9,615 nt of DNA from the NCBI GenBank assembly GCA_945877995.1, contig CAMDXD010000136.1:1-9615 (forward strand), given 5' to 3'. Positions 7,132-9,615 of the stretch are shown one piece after another. Below the pieces are notes generated by a model. It had not been told where the DNA came from. It worked only from the letters and a program-made list of their open reading frames with translations, and did not search any database. The translations under genes and the position numbers were made by a program. The stretch is from Bordetella parapertussis (GTDB lineage Bacteria > Pseudomonadota > Gammaproteobacteria > Burkholderiales > CAIKXV01). Every line of letters begins with the position of its first letter. Within the stretch, counting starts at the first letter, position 1.

Positions 7132-7302
7132 TGCAGACTCCGTCGTTTCGGATCGATCAACGCCCGCGTCCGACGCCGGCGCGCAGCGCCGGGACAACGT
7201 CGGGTAACCTCGCATTCTATCGGAATCGTTTCCCGCGCTCGCCCGCGGGCGTGTTCGACAACCCGCCATGTTTCTCCCCGGTCCACTTTCCAAGACAGCC
7301 CC
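7132..7302. promoter_or_regulatory. Divergent intergenic region between ETF-QO and the thioesterase
   Basis: This 171-bp region must carry the promoters for both divergent genes. On the minus strand TAGAAT (7219-7214) matches 5 of 6 bases of a sigma-70 -10 box, but no clear -35 is found at 17 bases. A hairpin CCGGCGC-GCA-GCGCCGG (7176-7192) lies between that box and the ETF-QO start, and a 12-bp palindrome CGCCCGCGGGCG sits at 7240-7251 before the thioesterase. The palindrome could be a regulator site or chance in GC-rich DNA. No clear plus-strand promoter was found. Confidence 0.4.
7138..7141 (-). promoter_or_regulatory. Shine-Dalgarno site supporting the TTG start of ETF-QO
   Basis: GGAG on the minus strand ends 6 bases before the TTG at 7131-7129. 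Together with the conserved RESM-YD peptide upstream of the internal ATG, it favours the TTG start over the ATG at 7059. Confidence 0.55.
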
Positions 7303-7764
7303 ATGCCCGCCGACACCCCGCACCTGCCCACGAAACCCGCCCCCTTCACCGACGACCATGAACTGATGCTGACCGTCACGCTGCCGGTGCGCTGGGGCGA
7401 CATGGACGCCCAGGGTCACGTAAATAATGTGCAGTACTTCCGATTCACCGAACAGGCCCGGATCGAATGGTTCGATCGCTTTGCGCCCGACCGGCACGGC
7501 GAAGGAAAGGGGCCGGTCGTCGCGCAGACGTCCTGCACGTACATCCGCTCGGTCGTGTATCCGGCCACCCTCGAGATCCTCGTGCATTGCGCCGTGCCAG
7601 GCCGCAGCAGCTTCCGCCACCGGTACGTGATGCGCGATGCGAAGGACGCCTCGCTGGTCTACGCGCAGGGCGAGGCCGTGATGGTCTGGATCGACCACGA
7701 GACCCAGAAGTCCACGCCGATCCCCGATCGTATCCGCGACAACCTGCCGAAGGCCCTGACCTGA
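7303..7764 (+). CDS. Hotdog-fold acyl-CoA thioesterase (4HBT superfamily, YbgC/FadM-like)
   Basis: This is a 153-aa protein with one hotdog domain (about 22-150). The N-terminal motif VRWGDMDAQGHVNNVQYFRF (29-48) is the family signature, with D35 aligning with the catalytic Asp of 4-hydroxybenzoyl-CoA thioesterase and YbgC enzymes; IEWF (54-57) and the later VAQTSCTYIRSV (73-84) also fit. Members hydrolyse acyl-CoA or acyl-ACP thioesters; the substrate is not readable here. It starts at the ATG at 7303, with only a weak AAGACAG upstream; M22 is a possible later start but would remove an N-terminal tail common in this family. It is the only plus-strand gene in the window, divergent from ETF-QO and convergent with the SDR gene 31 bases on. 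Its place beside ETF-QO suggests acyl-CoA metabolism (inference). Confidence 0.9.
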   Translation: MPADTPHLPTKPAPFTDDHELMLTVTLPVRWGDMDAQGHVNNVQYFRFTEQARIEWFDRFAPDRHGEGKGPVVAQTSCTYIRSVVYPATLEILVHCAVPGRSSFRHRYVMRDAKDASLVYAQGEAVMVWIDHETQKSTPIPDRIRDNLPKALT

Positions 7765-7767
7765 AGC

Positions 7768-7785
7768 GCCCGGTGCATCCCGGGC
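7768..7785. terminator. Candidate hairpin between convergent genes
   Basis: An inverted repeat GCCCGG/CCGGGC with a 6-base loop TGCATC begins 4 bases after the thioesterase stop and lies 10 bases beyond the SDR stop on the other strand. Its place in the 31-bp convergent gap suits a shared transcription end, but there is no T-run, so its strength is doubtful. Confidence 0.35.
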
Positions 7786-7795
7786 ACAGGGCCCC

Positions 7796-8587
7796 TCACG
7801 CAGCCGGCATGCCCGCGTTGGCCGGGCCGGCGGTCATGTCGAGCAGGCGTCCCGACACCGGCGCGCCGGCGGGGTCCACCAGGTAAAGGTAGCCGGCGGC
7901 CAGGCTGTCCGGGGCGGGCAGCGTCGACGCGTCCTCGGCGGGGTGGGTCCGATTGCGCTGCGGCGTGGCCACCGGACCGGGCAGCAGCGCGTTGATGCGC
8001 AGGTTGGCGAACACGCGCCACTCCTGCGCCTGCACCGCCACCAGGGACAAGAGCGCCTGCTTCGACAGCGCGAAGCTGCCCCAGAACATCGACGGCGACA
8101 ACGCGTGCGATTCGACCGTGAGCACCACCGATGCCGACGGCGAGGCCTGCAGCAGCGGCCGGCAGGCGCGGTTCAGTGCCGCCGCGGCAACGAGGTTCAC
8201 GCGCAGCACCGACAGCCAGCGGTCGACCGTCTCATCGTCCAGAGGGCGCAACTGGTCGACATGGACCGCGCAGTGCACCAGCGCGTCCAGCCGGCCGAGT
8301 TGGGCGCCGATCGCCGCCGCGGTCGCCTGGAAATCAGCATCGGTCGCCTTCGCGAGGTCGAGTGCGAACAGCGCCGGCTCCGGGCCTCCTGCGGCGACGA
8401 TCTCGTCGTAGACCGCATCGAGCTTCTTCTGCCGGCGCCCGTGCAGCACGACATGGGCACCGTGCCGCGCGCAGGCGAGCGCCACGGCGCGGCCAAGGCC
8501 CTGACCGGCACCGGTGACCATCACGACCCGGTCGCGCAGGCAGTCGGCGGCGGGCGAATAGGTATCGGGCAGTCGGAATGAGTCCAT
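7796..8587 (-). CDS. Short-chain dehydrogenase/reductase, YciK-like, with degenerate active site
   Basis: The 263-aa Rossmann protein has the cofactor motif VTGAGQGLGRAVA (24-36) and GRR (50-52), suggesting NADP(H); LFALDLA (73-79) fits the position that contacts adenine, and VNL (130-132) retains the structural Asn. Overall length and the WGS-FALSK stretch resemble E. coli YciK. However, the catalytic YxxxK motif reads F172-ALS-K176, so the Tyr is Phe; the position of the catalytic Ser, 13 residues earlier, is Glu159 (S160 is adjacent); and the usual NAG is CAV (106-108). It may therefore not be a classical oxidoreductase, or it may belong to a subfamily with altered chemistry. The ATG is at 8587; a weak AGGA lies about 10 bases before it. 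It lies 76 bases after hpnE on the same strand and may have its own promoter. The function is unknown. Confidence 0.88.
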   Translation of the reverse strand: MDSFRLPDTYSPAADCLRDRVVMVTGAGQGLGRAVALACARHGAHVVLHGRRQKKLDAVYDEIVAAGGPEPALFALDLAKATDADFQATAAAIGAQLGRLDALVHCAVHVDQLRPLDDETVDRWLSVLRVNLVAAAALNRACRPLLQASPSASVVLTVESHALSPSMFWGSFALSKQALLSLVAVQAQEWRVFANLRINALLPGPVATPQRNRTHPAEDASTLPAPDSLAAGYLYLVDPAGAPVSGRLLDMTAGPANAGMPAA

Positions 8588-8631
8588 GTCTTTCGGGTCC
8601 TGGGGTTTCGTCCGCGCGGCGGCGGGGCGCG

Positions 8632-8660
8632 ATTATCGTCTGTCGGTCGATGCCTGTCGC
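8632..8660 (-). promoter_or_regulatory. Possible sigma-70 promoter for the SDR gene
   Basis: On the minus strand GCGACA (8660-8655) and GATAAT (8637-8632) are separated by 17 bases, matching the -35 box 4 of 6 and the -10 box 5 of 6. It sits in the 76-bp gap after hpnE, so the SDR could be transcribed on its own as well as from hpnE. Confidence 0.35.
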
Positions 8661-8663
8661 GTG

Positions 8664-9615
8664 TCAGCCGGCGCGCATGCGGGCGAGTACCGCGCCGGCC
8701 GCCTGCAGGCCGCTGCGCACCGCGCCCTCCAGCGTGGCCGGATAGTCGCTCGCGACATGGTCGCCGGCCAGTACCACGCCTGGCGCCGCGGTCAGCGTGC
8801 CTGGGCGCTGCAGCCCCGGCGTACAGGAGAAGGTTGCCTGCCGTTCGGTGATCACCTTGGTCCAGGCGGGGGCCGCCAGTCCGGGCAGCAGCCCGCACAG
8901 CTGGCGATGCACCTCGGCCGCGAGCGTGCCTGCATCCATCGAGCGCTGCGCAGCAGAGGCGCTGATCACCACGCCGAGCAGCCCGGGCTGGCCGGCCAGT
9001 GCGCCACGGTCGAACACCCACTGGCCTGGGCCTCTGCTGAATCCGGTCATCGGGTGGGCCAGTGCGACCGACGGCGGGTATTGCAGGTAGACCGAAGTGA
9101 TCGGCTCGTACGCATAGGCTGTCACGCACCGATGCACGCCATGCAGCGCGGGCCAGTCTGCAGTGAGTGCGGCGAGCGCGCGCGGGGCAACCGCGAGCAC
9201 GACGGCACCGAACGGTCCGGCAGGCTCTGCCCGCCCCTGTGCGAACCGCAACTGCCACCCACTGCCGGTGGCGGCCACTTCGATCCGTTCGACGCGATGG
9301 CCGCAGTGCACCGATCCGCCCCGCGACTCGACATGGCGGGCGGCGGGGTCCGGGAACAGCGCGCTGAGGTCGTCCGCCGGCAGCAGCAGGTCGCTCGCCG
9401 CGCGCGCGGCACCCAGGCTGTCGCGCAGCACGTTCGCGAAGACCTGTGCCGACGCACGCTCGGGCGGTGTGTTCAAGGCGGCAATGCACAGCGGGGTCCA
9501 TAGTCCATCGACGATGGGCGCGCGCTGGCGGTGTGCATCGAGGAAGGCCTCTACCGTGGTGTCGGCGGCGAGCCGGTAGCCGGCGCGCCGCAGCGCCAGC
9601 ATCAATCGCAGCGCG
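8664..9615 (-). CDS. hpnE: Hydroxysqualene dehydroxylase HpnE, N-terminus outside window
   Basis: 316 residues of the C-terminal part are visible; the gene enters from beyond the right edge. HpnE is an FAD amine-oxidase-like flavoprotein that reduces hydroxysqualene to squalene, the third step after HpnC and HpnD in squalene supply for hopanoids. Family hallmarks are LWTPLCIAALNTPPERASAQVF (given in two parts: LWTPLCIAAL, then NTPPERASAQVF at about 48-59), ASDLLLP, the VYLQYP and QWVFDRG stretches, TERQATFSCTPGL, and the C-terminal FAD-contact segment LAGDHVASDYPATLEGAVRS (282-301). About 100-120 residues with the GxGxxG dinucleotide motif should lie upstream; the usual family length is around 420 aa (from memory). 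hpnC and hpnD are expected just upstream, outside the window. The reading frame is intact and ends with TGA at 8666-8664. Confidence 0.93.
   Translation of the reverse strand, partial: ALRLMLALRRAGYRLAADTTVEAFLDAHRQRAPIVDGLWTPLCIAALNTPPERASAQVFANVLRDSLGAARAASDLLLPADDLSALFPDPAARHVESRGGSVHCGHRVERIEVAATGSGWQLRFAQGRAEPAGPFGAVVLAVAPRALAALTADWPALHGVHRCVTAYAYEPITSVYLQYPPSVALAHPMTGFSRGPGQWVFDRGALAGQPGLLGVVISASAAQRSMDAGTLAAEVHRQLCGLLPGLAAPAWTKVITERQATFSCTPGLQRPGTLTAAPGVVLAGDHVASDYPATLEGAVRSGLQAAGAVLARMRAG

Noticed and set aside
7214..7219. TAGAAT as a firm ETF-QO promoter
   Set aside because: It matches a -10 box but has no acceptable -35 at 16-18 bases, so it is mentioned only within the intergenic entry.
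7132..7698. Upstream continuation of the ETF-QO frame antisense to the thioesterase
   Set aside because: The open frame runs on by chance; this part has no family similarity and opposes a real hotdog gene. The TTG at 7131 with GGAG is a better start.
8586..9503. Plus-strand open frame of 305 codons opposite hpnE
   Set aside because: Antisense shadow of hpnE, whose conserved motifs are on the minus strand.

Overview
The window is GC-rich, chromosome-like DNA. Its gene content and protein style suggest a betaproteobacterium, possibly Rhodocyclales- or Burkholderiales-like; that placement is inference from an ETF-ubiquinone oxidoreductase with the betaproteobacterial 'RESM-YD' N-terminus, an HpnE hopanoid gene, and PAS/HD-GYP signalling genes. 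I see no phage, transposon, CRISPR array, tRNA or rRNA. Seven protein-coding loci are recognisable, six on the minus strand and one on the plus strand. Both end genes run off the window.

Right part (about 5400-9615), lipid and acyl-CoA metabolism. On the minus strand come the 3' part of hpnE (hydroxysqualene dehydroxylase), an unusual YciK-like short-chain dehydrogenase with a degenerate active site, and, after a plus-strand hotdog thioesterase that converges on it, a complete electron-transfer flavoprotein:ubiquinone oxidoreductase. The thioesterase and the oxidoreductase are divergent and share a 171-bp regulatory region. pgi (glucose-6-phosphate isomerase) follows the oxidoreductase closely on the same strand.

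Left part (1-3700), a signalling operon on the minus strand: a receiver/anti-sigma-type ATPase gene, an HD-GYP response regulator (predicted cyclic-di-GMP phosphodiesterase), and a membrane-anchored multi-PAS sensor whose output domain lies beyond base 1. Spacing is tight: an 8-bp overlap between the first two and 4 bp between the second and third. In front of the operon is a sequence matching the flagellar sigma-28 (FliA) consensus, with a perfect -10 octamer, the TAAA core at -35 and exact 11-bp spacing. This suggests the module is expressed with late flagellar genes and adjusts c-di-GMP or flagellar sigma activity during motility.

The oddest feature is the first gene of that operon. The first 50 residues of a receiver domain are joined out of frame to the C-terminal half of a GHKL/anti-sigma-type ATPase. 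The phospho-acceptor Asp and the ATPase N-box are missing, so it looks like an internal deletion (or an assembly collapse) in a once larger REC-ATPase protein, while the downstream genes remain intact.
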